Source of the DNA: Deltaproteobacteria bacterium | GTDB taxonomy: Bacteria; Desulfobacterota; Syntrophia; Syntrophales; UBA2210 | DNA length: 47,094 nucleotides | Assembly (NCBI GenBank): GCA_026388515.1 | Contig: JAPLJO010000078.1 | Location: 1-47,094, forward strand | Direction of reading: 5' to 3' | Shown here: positions 33,801 through 42,225 of the stretch, one piece after another | How the letters are laid out: every line of letters starts with the position of its first letter | How positions within the stretch are numbered: the first letter of the stretch is position 1 | Notes under the pieces: generated by a model | What the model was told of the DNA's origin: nothing | Seen by the model: only the letters and a program-made list of their open reading frames with translations | Database searches by the model: none | Made by a program: the position numbers and the translations under genes

Positions 33801-34189
33801 AAAAGGCACGTGAAATGGCCGCAGAATGTCTCGGGGAAGCACGTAAGTCCATCAGATCGGCGTTCATATCGGACCTCATGGCCCGTGCCCGGGAACCGGT
33901 ACGGAGTGAATGGGCCATGGAAGACGAACCACGCCAGGGGGTAATCCGCTCGGGAAGTGCGGACCTTGCCGTGTATGACGGTTCCTGCTGGTGGATCGTG
34001 GATTTCAAGACAGGGCGGCCCATGAAAGGCGAATCGGATGAGGCATGTATCGCACGGCATGGGGACCTTCACCGGCAACAGATGAAGGCCTACAGCGAAA
34101 TGGCCGTCGCCGTCACGGGGGTCGAAAAAACTGCCGTCCGCTGCGGCATATATCTCACGGCACTTCAGAAATGGGTGGAGATATCGTAA
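30794..34189 (+). CDS. AddA/RecB-like UvrD-family helicase-nuclease
   Basis: An 1131-residue SF1A helicase with a C-terminal RecB-type nuclease. Motifs in order: Walker A EAPAGSGKTLLLTRRF (about 25), Ia LTFTDKAAGEMRNRI, II LLIDEFQDTD (about 410), III IVGDPKQSIYAFRNAE, V MTVHRAKGLEFDFVFLP, VI LFYVAATRAKRGL. The nuclease has GTVIHRLVAA and WIVDFKTGRP (about 1066). The ATG at 30794 has AGAGGA upstream; one at 30779 lacks it. The gene overlaps the AddB-like gene by 26 bases. Together they probably process double-strand breaks for recombination and destroy foreign linear DNA. Confidence 0.93.
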   Translation: MTGQMLKDEKERKAALGTGRSFHIEAPAGSGKTLLLTRRFVALLGEVRHPREILALTFTDKAAGEMRNRILHYLRQALAKEPPACDEEAEILASAEKALAAQHRYLDTLMTSDGLNIMTFHGFCNYLIRRAPVEAGVSPDVQVIDETAQPLLIEEALQRTMDDLFTKPRDDERRLAFERRLLHHNNNWQSISEEMRSIVKGRHRIGDLVAIVQSAGGIRVPSLGAVLGERLRRYIENRLAEVRTAFSASRIGASWPSFIEHLASRHAPAAGMLPPQIPDAMWDALPTWQALASCLLTTAGQPRKKPGPKAGFYSGFGSTDWAAMIQETGDEAAAVLHTVRNLPLQTDPVTDEELLSDFIICAAEVVSVYETLCRERSVIDFAGLEEKALRVLDEAGPSELYLSLDHRIRHLLIDEFQDTDRRQWELVKKLCAGWEPGDGRTLFIVGDPKQSIYAFRNAEVRLFTEARDGIPRPGEVSLALAPLTLTTNFRSSETLIDWVNTLFGNRVMASPDNDADEVAFGASVACGEKKERTGTLSLDLFADDDRGHAAQSEARWLAHKVRRLLNEGEGGFSIAILLFTRNRLPLYLTALKDAQIPVQVEEGLLLADRPEVMHLLQMARMLAFPHDDLAWASLIRSPWCWFDAKTLFHVASFPAESWSRKLHLAVETIEELGDLLRAVDTAQRRVGRDHFGRVVKRLWSDCGGAEMTARRYGMSGVANCMRFFEILEQCEKGTPQETLACLKWIMDTAYEPVDPTTSRSPVHMMTVHRAKGLEFDFVFLPFMDWKPLGSGPRMPPPYLIERLPATNGSYFVALGTDRRTGLTSKTYSLLKTLEKNRRWGEAKRLFYVAATRAKRGLSMSAALAAKEGKIAIPDRSILRWVTDECGCGDAISGVIERPGNMISIALNSSLPPADMKRTPHINIPPPCEIEPERIPREIETPSLAADKAAGDAEATSAIEETLTIEQLRGTVIHRLVAAMITCGIEPSEEAVTLALAREGVPAEKAREMAAECLGEARKSIRSAFISDLMARAREPVRSEWAMEDEPRQGVIRSGSADLAVYDGSCWWIVDFKTGRPMKGESDEACIARHGDLHRQQMKAYSEMAVAVTGVEKTAVRCGIYLTALQKWVEIS

Positions 34190-34351
34190 GCCCCGCGGAA
34201 ACCTGTTCAGAATGTCATTGGATTCGATGTGTTCGTAAAACGTCAGACTTTGGACGGGAATGGAAAAAACTCCACGGACAGGGCGCGCTAAGTCCGAGGA
34301 ATGAAGCGCAACACCGCAGATGGATTTTTTACGAAGCCATCAAGTTTGATA

Positions 34352-34379
34352 TTGACATACGTGGTTATTACTTTATAAT
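34352..34379 (+). promoter_or_regulatory. Near-consensus sigma70 promoter for the sigma-4 miniprotein gene
   Basis: Perfect TTGACA at 34352-34357 and perfect TATAAT at 34374-34379 are separated by 16 bases. This is the best promoter match in the window, about 75 bases before the GTG start at 34455. Confidence 0.85.
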
Positions 34380-34454
34380 CGCCGCCCTGAACGTGGCTTC
34401 CCGAAGGTCACCAGGATTCACGGCTCACTAATACCAGAGAGGAGGTAAGGTTGC

Positions 34455-34733
34455 GTGCCTCACCTTTATGTATGTAAGAAATGCCAGGCATTTATCACCG
34501 ATCCATGTCACGATAAAGCCTGCGAGTGGTGGTTGAAGAACGAAACCTTCTGCAACTGCACATGGGTCGCCTGCAATTACGGGCCCTTTACGCTTGAAGA
34601 AGTGGGGGAAATGATGGGCGTGACGAGGGAACGCATCCGTCAGATCGAAGCGAAGGCCCTGAAAAAACTGCAGCATAAGAAGAGAAAGGATCAGCTTATC
34701 GATTTCGCCATGGAGGGCCAGAATAAAAAATAA
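34455..34733 (+). CDS. Cys-rich small protein with sigma70 region 4 helix-turn-helix
   Basis: A 92-residue protein with GTG start and GGAGGT eight bases upstream. Residues 1-42 hold seven Cys (7, 10, 18, 23, 33, 35, 40), as in a zinc- or iron-sulfur-binding module. Residues 45-75 read [20 protein letters not shown] then EAKALKKL, almost identical to region 4.2 of RpoD, which reads the -35 box. Regions 1-3 are absent, so it cannot be a sigma factor on its own. It may bind -35-like DNA or the RNA polymerase flap as a regulator, perhaps redox- or metal-responsive. It has its own near-consensus promoter, implying high expression. Confidence 0.85.
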   Translation: MPHLYVCKKCQAFITDPCHDKACEWWLKNETFCNCTWVACNYGPFTLEEVGEMMGVTRERIRQIEAKALKKLQHKKRKDQLIDFAMEGQNKK

Positions 34734-34757
34734 TCCGCCCTTCGTGACTTCACATGA

Positions 34758-35027
34758 CTAAAATCGCCTGTTACCGCCCCTGTGCGGTCTGCTTTTGGGA
34801 GGGCGTGCCACATCAACCTTTAAATTACGTCCCTTGAAGGCGCTGCCGTCCAATTCTTTTTTCGCCTTTTCAGCTTCCGCCTGATTCGCCATTTCGACGA
34901 ATCCGAATCCTTTGCCTTCAATCACGTTTACCTGCCGCACCTCACCGTAGCCTGAGAACAGCGTCTTCAAATCCTCGCTGGTGACGGTCAGACCGAAATT
35001 CCCCACATAGAGTTTGCTTCCCTGCAT
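34758..35027 (-). CDS. RRM-domain RNA-binding protein
   Basis: An 89-residue single RNA recognition motif. RNP2 is KLYVGNFGL and RNP1 is KGFGFVEM, and the C-terminus is a short Arg/Gly-rich tail (SRPHRGGNRRF). Such small bacterial RRM proteins bind single-stranded RNA and are often cold-induced. The ATG at 35027 is preferred; a GTG at 35036 is in frame but too close to the ribosome binding site. The preceding small basic gene ends at 35033, so the two form one transcription unit. Confidence 0.93.
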   Translation of the reverse strand: MQGSKLYVGNFGLTVTSEDLKTLFSGYGEVRQVNVIEGKGFGFVEMANQAEAEKAKKELDGSAFKGRNLKVDVARPPKSRPHRGGNRRF

Positions 35028-35032
35028 GATAC

Positions 35033-35266
35033 TCACCCTTCCTTTCTATCGACTGTTGGATTGTTGTTTCCCTCATCTTCCCGCTCGGCGAACGGTTGAG
35101 GGCCCGGTTGTATGCCGGCGATATCGGGGTCTTCTTCGGAAACTCCCGTCAGGCCGTCTTCTCTCAATTTCCTGGCGTCCGTACGGCGTACCGCCTTTTC
35201 CTCCTGTTTTTTCTTCCGCGCCTTTTCTCTTTCACGCTTGTGGAAGGTATACCTGGATTTTACCAT
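35033..35266 (-). CDS. Small highly charged protein upstream of the RRM gene
   Basis: A 77-residue protein, very basic in the first half (KREREKARKKKQEEKAVRR) and acidic at the end. AGGAA lies about eight bases before the ATG at 35266. Similar Lys/Arg/Glu-rich small proteins commonly sit next to bacterial RRM genes, which supports a real gene despite low complexity. It may bind RNA or ribosomes, but no fold is evident. Confidence 0.65.
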   Translation of the reverse strand: MVKSRYTFHKREREKARKKKQEEKAVRRTDARKLREDGLTGVSEEDPDIAGIQPGPQPFAEREDEGNNNPTVDRKEG

Positions 35267-35497
35267 TTTTCATTTCCTGAATCATTTTTTCAGTTGATCG
35301 TTCTCGATACACTATAAATAAAAAGGCGCCCCGGCACATGAAGCATGACGGCGGATGACGGCTGGTAGAGCAATAAAAAAACCGTCATGACTCTAAAGTG
35401 CATGGCGGCCATCCTTTGCGCTTTAAATGTCCTCATCCGGCTTTCGCGTCCCGTAGACATCTCGTACCACTTCAGGACACACTATGAATTGTATGGA

Positions 35498-35526
35498 CCT
35501 ATAGTATTATGCCTGTGGAAAGTCAA
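35498..35526 (-). promoter_or_regulatory. Candidate sigma70 promoter for the small basic protein/RRM unit
   Basis: On the minus strand, TTGACT (35526-35521) and TATAGG (35503-35498) are separated by 17 bases. It lies about 230 bases before the start at 35266, leaving a long leader. The rest of the 326-base gap 35267-35592 holds no gene I can support. Long leaders are common for cold-shock-type RNA-binding proteins. Confidence 0.45.
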
Positions 35527-35592
35527 GTGTATTAAAACCATGCATGATAAGGACGCATCATGTCCCTGCTGTCTTTTTTTCCTCTCCATGTG

Positions 35593-36360
35593 CTACTTCT
35601 TTTTCCTGGATTTCATCTCATCGAGGAACCGCTTCATATGTTCCTTCGTCTCCGCCCGGGAAAAAAGGAGCGCCATTGCATCGAGCTCATACTCAAGGGC
35701 AGCGCGCTTATCCAGCCGGGGTACGATATCGGAAATTCTTTTTACCGCCTGGATGGCTTTCGGGGACCGCCGGGCGAGCGCACGTGCAATCCCTCGTGCC
35801 TCCTCCATGAAGCGTTCGGGGGGCGCCACTTTGTTAACGAGGCCGATCCGGAGCGCCTCGTTCGCTCCAATGGGCTCTCCCAGCATTGTAATCTCCTTGG
35901 CCTTGGCGGGCCCCACGATTCTGCAGAGAGGATCAAAGAGGGGATTCAGGCCGAATTTAAGTTCAGGATGACCGAATATCGCCGTTTCCGAGGCAACAAT
36001 GATGTCGCTGACCACCGCCAGGTTGAAGCCCCCTCCCAGGGCGATGCCGCCCACGGCGGCAATGACGGGCTTTCTGAAACTGTATATTTTTTCGAGATAC
36101 CGGATAATCAGCGCCATGTAATCGCTGACGTCCGCATCGCCGAGCAGGGCAAGTTCGTTGAGGTCCATGCCCGCGCAAAATACATACTCACCGCCGGTGA
36201 TGATGACGGCGTTGACACCATCATCCGCTTCGAGACGTTCGAAACACTCCGCCAGTTCGAGCCTCATTTCCCGTGTAAGGGCGTTCATCTCGGAGGCCCG
36301 GTTAAGAGTCACCGTAGCGATAGTTTCTTCCCGTGCGACAATAATTGAATGGTAATCCAT
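35593..36360 (-). CDS. Enoyl-CoA hydratase/isomerase family protein
   Basis: A crotonase-fold enzyme of 255 residues acting on acyl-CoA. The CoA/oxyanion-hole segments are FCAGMDLNELALLGDADVS and AAVGGIALGGGFNLAVVSD, and FGHPELKFGLNP contains one expected catalytic Glu. The position of the other hydratase Glu is occupied by Asn (GGGFNLA), so it may be an isomerase or another crotonase rather than a true hydratase. It lies 70 bases after sppA on the same strand. The role, in fatty acid or aromatic degradation, is not specified by context. Confidence 0.92.
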   Translation of the reverse strand: MDYHSIIVAREETIATVTLNRASEMNALTREMRLELAECFERLEADDGVNAVIITGGEYVFCAGMDLNELALLGDADVSDYMALIIRYLEKIYSFRKPVIAAVGGIALGGGFNLAVVSDIIVASETAIFGHPELKFGLNPLFDPLCRIVGPAKAKEITMLGEPIGANEALRIGLVNKVAPPERFMEEARGIARALARRSPKAIQAVKRISDIVPRLDKRAALEYELDAMALLFSRAETKEHMKRFLDEMKSRKKK

Positions 36361-36430
36361 GGATTCACTTCAGGGTTCAGTGGCGGAATATCTCATTCTC
36401 CGGCCCCGCATATCGGCCGGGTCTTCTCCG

Positions 36431-37336
36431 TTACCGGCAGAATCCCGCCGCATTCTCGTCAAGGTAGAGATACTGTGCGCCTGACACCTTTTCCTCGATG
36501 GCCTTCGTCATTGCCGACGTAAGTCCCTCCATAAAATATTTCAGAATATCGGGTTTTTCCTTCTTCGGATACACCACTTCAGGCTCCTCTTCCACACCGG
36601 CGAGCTTCGCGGCAACGTCAATCGCATCATCGAGGGTTCCCAGCTCATCCACCAGTCCGAGGGCAAGGGCCTGCCGGCCGGTGACAATCTGTGCATCGGC
36701 AACGGCGGCGAGCTTCTCTTTGGGAATTTTTCTCCGTGATGCCACCATCTCAATGAACTGATCATATATATCGTCGATGACTCCCTGCATCAGTCTTTCT
36801 TCCTCAGGCGTCATGGTGCGGAAGGGCGATCCCGTGTCCTTGTACCTGCCGCTCTTGATAACCGTCGCCTTGAGGCCGATTTTCTTCAGGAGTTCATCAA
36901 ACTGGGAAAAATAGATGATAACGCCGATGCTGCCAGTGATTGAACCGGGATTGGCGACAATCCTGTCCGCCGCGCAGGCAATATAATATCCCCCCGAGGC
37001 TGCCACCGATCCCATCGAGGCAACCACCTTTTTATGTTTCCTGAGACGAATCACCTTGTCGTAGATTTCCTGGGCAGGCACAATTCCTCCCCCCGGTGAA
37101 TTGATTCTCAGAACCACCGCCCTCACCGCGTCATCTTCATCGAACTCATCGAGCTGCTCCACAATCTTCTGCGAACTGTGGAGGACGCCCTCCACCACCA
37201 CCACGCCTACCTTTTCTTTTTCCATGAGCGAGGTCCCTTCACCGAAGAAGGAAGAAATGGCGTAGAAGACAAAAAAGAGCGCTATCCCCGCCCCCGTGAG
37301 GATTGCCAAACCGGAAAGAATTGGGTGTTTTCTCAT
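36431..37336 (-). CDS. sppA: Signal peptide peptidase SppA
   Basis: A membrane-bound serine protease of the S49 family, 301 residues (short form), that degrades cleaved signal peptides. One N-terminal membrane segment (ILSGLAILTGAGIALFFVFY) anchors it. The motifs are LRINSPGGGIVPAQEIYDKV and GSVAASGGYYIACAADRIVA, the latter with the nucleophilic Ser, and GSITGSIGVIIYF follows. The catalytic Lys is in the YKDTGSPFR region. It lies 26 bases after rpsA, and cmk-rpsA-sppA is a known order in this phylum. Confidence 0.95.
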   Translation of the reverse strand: MRKHPILSGLAILTGAGIALFFVFYAISSFFGEGTSLMEKEKVGVVVVEGVLHSSQKIVEQLDEFDEDDAVRAVVLRINSPGGGIVPAQEIYDKVIRLRKHKKVVASMGSVAASGGYYIACAADRIVANPGSITGSIGVIIYFSQFDELLKKIGLKATVIKSGRYKDTGSPFRTMTPEEERLMQGVIDDIYDQFIEMVASRRKIPKEKLAAVADAQIVTGRQALALGLVDELGTLDDAIDVAAKLAGVEEEPEVVYPKKEKPDILKYFMEGLTSAMTKAIEEKVSGAQYLYLDENAAGFCR

Positions 37337-37362
37337 CCTGGAATCCCGGCTGCTGATGATCC

Positions 37363-39099
37363 TTAGATTTTCATGCTCGAAAGGATCTCACCGAGGTTGG
37401 ATACTACCTTTTCATCATTGTTCACATACTGCTTCTGGGATGACCCTTCGGAAGAGGATTCAAGATCCTTGATGCTGAGCGCGACCCGGTGGTTTTTCAC
37501 GTCGATATTCTTGATGACCGCCGATATCATATCGCCCACAGAGAACATTTCCTTTGATGACTTGACTCTCTTGTGACTCAACTCTGATATATGGACGAGA
37601 CCCTCGATCCCCTCCTCGATTTCCACAAAGACACCGAAGTCGGTGACATTGGTGACCTTCCCGGTGATCACCGATTCCGGTCCGTATTTCTCGGCCAACT
37701 CCTCCCAGGGATTTTTCTCCAGCTGTTTGATGCCCAGGGAGAATTTCTCATTCTCCACGTCCACGTTGAGCACGACCGCCCTGACTTCCTGGCCTTTCTT
37801 GTAGAATTCCGAAGGATGCTTGATGCGCTTCTTCCAGGAGATGTCAGAGACGTGGACAAGGCCGTCAATGTCTTCATTCACCCCGATAAAAATGCCGAAG
37901 TCGGTGATATTTCTTACTTTGCCGGCTACGATGCTGCCCGGAGGATATTTTTCCCTCAGCGCATCCCAGGGATTTTCCTGAGCCTGCTTGAGACCGAGGG
38001 AAATCCGCTTGTGTTCGGAACTCACTTCGAGCACCATAACCTTCACGATATCGCCTACCGAGAGGACCTTGGAGGGATGTTTTATCTTTTTCGTCCAGAA
38101 CATCTCCGATATGTGTGTAAGGCCCTCCACACCCGGTTCCAGTTCAACGAATGCGCCGTAATCGGTGACGCTCATCACTTTGCCTTCCACAATCGATTCC
38201 ACGGGATAGCGTTCCGCCACCGAGCCCCAGGGATTTTCAATGAGCTGTTTGATGCCCAGGGATACCCGTTCCTTCTCCCTGTCGAAACTCAGCACCTTGA
38301 CGGTTATCTTCTGGTCCTTCGAGTAAAGCTCCGAAGGGTGCCGTATGCGCCCCCACGACATATCGGTGATATGGAGGAGGCCGTCGATGCCGCCTAGGTC
38401 GACAAATACGCCGTAATCGGTAATGTTCTTGATAATGCCTTCCGCCACCGATCCTTCCTGGATAAGGTCGAGCGTCTTCTGTTTTTTCTCATCCTTTTCC
38501 CGCTCAAGAATCGTCTTGCGGGAGAGCACGACGTTGTTTCGCTTCCTGTCGTACTTGAGCACCTGGAAATCCATGGTCTTGCCGGCATACCGGTCGAGGT
38601 CACGGACGGGATAGACGTCTATCTGCGACCCCGGCAGAAAGGCGATAAACCCGATATCGACGGAAAGTCCGCCCTTGACTCTGCCGATAACGGTCCCTCT
38701 CACGGTGCCGTTTTCAGCGTGCGCCTTTACGATATCGTCCCAGACCTTTATGTGGACCGCCTTTTCTCTTGACAGGATGAGATCGTCATCCTTTTTCCTG
38801 TCGATGAATACTTCTATTTCATCGCCATCGGTCACGGTGAGCTCGCCTTTTGCATTGGTGACCTGATCCCTGCTCAGCCGCCCTTCCATTTTATAGCCTA
38901 CATCCACCATGACCATATCGTCATTTATCTGGACCACCCGACCCTTCACAATCTGTCCGGTAGGAATATCCTGAAAGCTCTGTTCGTAGAGTTCAACGAA
39001 ACTTGCATCGTCTTTCTGATTCTCTTTGCGAGTTGCCCCCGTCTCATCGGTTGAAGTGTGTTCGTTGTGTTGGGTTGTCTTGTTGACCTCGTCTACCAT
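37363..39099 (-). CDS. rpsA: 30S ribosomal protein S1
   Basis: Ribosomal protein S1, 578 residues with six S1 RNA-binding domains, which helps load mRNA on the 30S subunit. Repeated units are easy to see: VEGLTHISEMFWTKKIKHPS, IDGLVHVSDISWKKRIKHPS and IEGLVHISELSHKRVKSSKE, each followed by a SLGIKQ- or SLGLKQ-like segment. The ATG at 39099 has GGGGGT upstream; the TTG at 39105 is less likely. The N-terminal extension is Thr/Glu-rich and polar. It lies downstream of cmk, as in many proteobacteria. Confidence 0.97.
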   Translation of the reverse strand: MVDEVNKTTQHNEHTSTDETGATRKENQKDDASFVELYEQSFQDIPTGQIVKGRVVQINDDMVMVDVGYKMEGRLSRDQVTNAKGELTVTDGDEIEVFIDRKKDDDLILSREKAVHIKVWDDIVKAHAENGTVRGTVIGRVKGGLSVDIGFIAFLPGSQIDVYPVRDLDRYAGKTMDFQVLKYDRKRNNVVLSRKTILEREKDEKKQKTLDLIQEGSVAEGIIKNITDYGVFVDLGGIDGLLHITDMSWGRIRHPSELYSKDQKITVKVLSFDREKERVSLGIKQLIENPWGSVAERYPVESIVEGKVMSVTDYGAFVELEPGVEGLTHISEMFWTKKIKHPSKVLSVGDIVKVMVLEVSSEHKRISLGLKQAQENPWDALREKYPPGSIVAGKVRNITDFGIFIGVNEDIDGLVHVSDISWKKRIKHPSEFYKKGQEVRAVVLNVDVENEKFSLGIKQLEKNPWEELAEKYGPESVITGKVTNVTDFGVFVEIEEGIEGLVHISELSHKRVKSSKEMFSVGDMISAVIKNIDVKNHRVALSIKDLESSSEGSSQKQYVNNDEKVVSNLGEILSSMKI

Positions 39100-39191
39100 T
39101 ACCAAACTACCCCCTGAAATAATTATGAAAAGCGTTTTAGGTTCGATTTAGCTAACACAGTCACTTTTAAATAGCAAGTCAATTGCAATCA

Positions 39192-39899
39192 CTACTGATT
39201 TCTCTCACTTGCCATGGAGCGGCGGATCACTTTCATCATCTCGTGCACTACCATATCGATATCCATGCCTGTGGTATCAATAATTATGGATCCTTCAGGG
39301 GGCTTTAAGGGCGCAATATCGCGCTTGCTGTCCTGACGGTCCCTCTCGGCGAGGTTTTTCTCAATCTGGGCGGGATCGGCGGTCATACCCCGCACCAGAA
39401 GCTCCCTGTGCCGTCTCACGGCGCGAGTACCCGGACTCGCATCAAGGTAAAACTTCACATCCGCATCGGGAAAGACTACCGTCCCCACGTCCCTGCCCTC
39501 CGCCACGATACCCCCCCGCCTTGCCGCTTCCCGCTGAAGAGAAAGGAGCGCGGCTCTGACCACGGGGACAGCCGATATCGCGGAGGCGCAGGCGCCAACC
39601 TCTTCCGTCCTGATTTTCCCGGTCACGTCCTCACCGTCAACGAACAAGGTCATCGCCCCGCCCTGCATCTCGAACGATATATCCGTCTCTGCACACAGGT
39701 CGGCGAGTAATGTCACGTCGCCGGATGGAATTCCACGCTGCAGGACTTTGTACGCAAGTGCGCGGTACAGGGCGCCGGTATCGAGGCAGGTGTATGACAG
39801 CCTTTCGGCGATACGCCTGGATACGGTGCTTTTCCCCGCACCGCCCGGTCCGTCGATGGTAATGACGAGCGCCTTTTCTGTTCGCTTGTGGTGTGTCAT
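39192..39899 (-). CDS. cmk: Cytidylate kinase
   Basis: CMP/dCMP kinase of 235 residues, phosphorylating CMP to CDP. The P-loop is TIDGPGGAGKSTVSRRIAER, followed by LDTGALYRALAYK; GIVAEGRDVGTVVFPDADVK and the lid region RDRQDSKRDIAPLKPPEGS are typical. It heads the minus-strand run cmk-rpsA-sppA. The 86 bases before rpsA contain no gene. Confidence 0.97.
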   Translation of the reverse strand: MTHHKRTEKALVITIDGPGGAGKSTVSRRIAERLSYTCLDTGALYRALAYKVLQRGIPSGDVTLLADLCAETDISFEMQGGAMTLFVDGEDVTGKIRTEEVGACASAISAVPVVRAALLSLQREAARRGGIVAEGRDVGTVVFPDADVKFYLDASPGTRAVRRHRELLVRGMTADPAQIEKNLAERDRQDSKRDIAPLKPPEGSIIIDTTGMDIDMVVHEMMKVIRRSMASERNQ

Positions 39900-40083
39900 G
39901 AGTGCCTTTTTATAAGATTCTCCACCCGGCGCCCGGATTCGGCAGCCCCGGGGAAATTATACAAAGTAATCAACTATGGTATGTTCGTACCTGCAGTTGC
40001 GGAGCGGATGTGGCCCCCGGCGGGACTTGAATCATGTGCCCGGACTCCGGTCTGTGTCTCCCTACCGGTGGTGCCGGGCGGTA

Positions 40084-40653
40084 TCATTGCGACTTTAATT
40101 GCTTTTTTCTGTGTTCATCTTCAAGTTCCCTCACCCTCCTGAGGTGAGGGCCGTCCTCCCTCCAGAGCCAGCAGCTGTTGACAAGGAGAGAAGAATCGAA
40201 TGAGGGAAGCTCGATGGAATCGGCCCGCTGTCGCAGATAGAACGCCCACTGCCCCTGAACCGCCGCCGATGCCGTCGCATGCACCAGATTCGTCAGGTGA
40301 ATACAGCCCCTTGTTCCCCCGATAAGTTCATTGGTCAGCTGGGTGAAGCCGGGTCTTATGGTGAGTCCCGCCATTTTCTCAATGACGGCCGCTGCTTCAC
40401 GACACAGCTCGTGAGGTACGGTTTTCATGACCACCGTTGCCGACTGTATGACGGGACCGGGGAGCCGCACCTCGAATGTGATCACCATGTGATGAATCAC
40501 GCCTGGTTCGACAAATTTCTGCGCCGTGTAGACGAAGGAGGGACAGTACCGGTCGTCCCTGAGCTCACCTTCGACAATGAGCGTGGCGGTATCGACTTCG
40601 CGGGTTGTTACCGTGATGGTCCGTGTGTGAACTTTGCTGGTATCCTCAGTCAT
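40084..40653 (-). CDS. DUF2889 family protein
   Basis: A 189-residue protein of the DUF2889 family. Diagnostic segments are ATLIVEGELRDDRYCPSF, KMAGLTIRPGFTQLTNELIG and GGTRGCIHLTNLVHATASAA. It has no signal peptide. The family is widespread in Desulfobacterota and beta-proteobacteria without an assigned function. Conserved Glu, Asp, Cys and His residues could form a metal or active site, but this is not shown. It is divergently transcribed from the M48 protease gene, with 124 bases between. Confidence 0.88.
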   Translation of the reverse strand: MTEDTSKVHTRTITVTTREVDTATLIVEGELRDDRYCPSFVYTAQKFVEPGVIHHMVITFEVRLPGPVIQSATVVMKTVPHELCREAAAVIEKMAGLTIRPGFTQLTNELIGGTRGCIHLTNLVHATASAAVQGQWAFYLRQRADSIELPSFDSSLLVNSCWLWREDGPHLRRVRELEDEHRKKQLKSQ

Positions 40654-40777
40654 ATCGGTATGATTCGGTGAACCGGGTACGCTCTATACCACAGCACTTC
40701 CTCTTGTACAATCCGAAACTGCCCTTGATAAAAGCGGGAAAAGAAGTTAAGGTCGTGGCGAAAACCCGGAGCAACTC

Positions 40778-42178
40778 ATGGATATCATTACCCGTCGCGT
40801 GTCATCAGTTTCATATATCATACAGTGTGTCCTTGTCATGGTGATCATCCTTTTCGCCGCCCCCTCATGGGCGATGCTCACCATCGAAGAAGAAAGGGCG
40901 CTCGGGGACGAGTTTTACAAGAAGCTCGCCGACCGGAACATACTCGTTAAGAACCAGGAAATCAACGGATACATCAACGAACTGGGCACACGCATACTCT
41001 CCCAGAGCGAGCAATCGCCCTTTTCGTTTACCTTCTCCGTCGTGAACGATTCCGGCATCAACGCCTTTGCCACCCCGGGCGGTTATGTCTACGTGTACAG
41101 CGGCCTGATCAGGAACACCGAAAACGAAAGCCAGCTCGCGGGCGTGCTCGCCCATGAAATTGCCCACGTAAAAGCACATCACATCGCGAAGCTCATGGAG
41201 AAACAGACCAAACTGGGCATCGCCGCCCTCGCGGGCATGCTCGCCGGGGCGTTTCTCGGCGGCAAGGAGGGAGGCGCCGCCATAGCGAGTCTCTCCATGG
41301 CCACGGCCGCGTCACTCAGTCTCAAGTACAGCAGGGAAAACGAGGAAGAGGCGGATCTTCTTGGAATGAATTACCTGGTGAGAGCGGGCTATGACGGGCA
41401 CGGCATGCTCGATTTTCTAAAAATCATGCGGCAGTATGAATTCTATTCGAACATCGTCCCTTCATACTTTCTCACCCATCCCGGGACCGGTGACAGGATA
41501 CGGTATCTCGACGGTCTGCTTGAGACTACATACAGAAAATCCACGGGAAAGGAAACGATTCTTTTGCGCTTTCCCCGCGTGAAAACCATCCTCATCATTG
41601 ACGAGGACAACCCCGAATCGCAGATAAAATACTTCAGGGAAAGACTTGCGCAGAATCCCGGCGATGTTGAAGGCATCTACGGCCTCGCCATGGTCCACCA
41701 GAAACTGGGCAACATGGAAGACGCTTTCGGCAATTTCGAGCATGCCCTTGCCCTCGCACCGGACGATGCGGACATACTGAGGGATCTGGGAATCAATTAC
41801 TTCAATACGGGTCGCACGGAAGCGGCGATAGAAAAACTGGGAAAAGCCCATGCCCTCAACCGGGACGACAGGGACACCATTCTGTATCTCGGAAAGTCCT
41901 ATGATGCCGCGGGCGAGTTTGCGAAGGCCCTTTCCTCTTTCAATGACTACCGCCTGAAGGACCCCGATGACGCCGCTATATACTACAATCTTGCGATGGC
42001 CTACGGCAGAATCGGAGATAGCGGACGGTCCCATTACAATTTCGGCATCTTCTTCAAAAAAAGCGTCAAACCCAAGAGCGCCCTCTTTCACTTCAAGGCC
42101 GCACTTGAGGCCTTTCCTCCCGGAAGCGAAGAGGCCTCCCGCGTCAAAAGTGAGATTGATTCTCTTTCCGCTCAATGA
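40778..42178 (+). CDS. M48-family metalloprotease with TPR repeats (BepA-like)
   Basis: A periplasmic zinc metalloprotease of 466 residues. The signal peptide ends near APSWA (about residue 32). The zinc site is VLAHEIAHVKAHH (H126, E127, H130), with the third ligand Glu in NEEEADLLGMNYL. The C-terminal half has TPR repeats such as EGIYGLAMVHQKLGNMEDAF and AIYYNLAMAYGRIGDSGRS. This layout matches BepA (YfgC), which assists or clears outer-membrane beta-barrel assembly intermediates such as LptD. The next gene, pepA, has its own promoter. Confidence 0.93.
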   Translation: MDIITRRVSSVSYIIQCVLVMVIILFAAPSWAMLTIEEERALGDEFYKKLADRNILVKNQEINGYINELGTRILSQSEQSPFSFTFSVVNDSGINAFATPGGYVYVYSGLIRNTENESQLAGVLAHEIAHVKAHHIAKLMEKQTKLGIAALAGMLAGAFLGGKEGGAAIASLSMATAASLSLKYSRENEEEADLLGMNYLVRAGYDGHGMLDFLKIMRQYEFYSNIVPSYFLTHPGTGDRIRYLDGLLETTYRKSTGKETILLRFPRVKTILIIDEDNPESQIKYFRERLAQNPGDVEGIYGLAMVHQKLGNMEDAFGNFEHALALAPDDADILRDLGINYFNTGRTEAAIEKLGKAHALNRDDRDTILYLGKSYDAAGEFAKALSSFNDYRLKDPDDAAIYYNLAMAYGRIGDSGRSHYNFGIFFKKSVKPKSALFHFKAALEAFPPGSEEASRVKSEIDSLSAQ

Positions 42179-42225
42179 GCCGTGAGGGCGCGGACCCTCC
42201 CCGTCACCGCAGAGGCCACTTCTCT

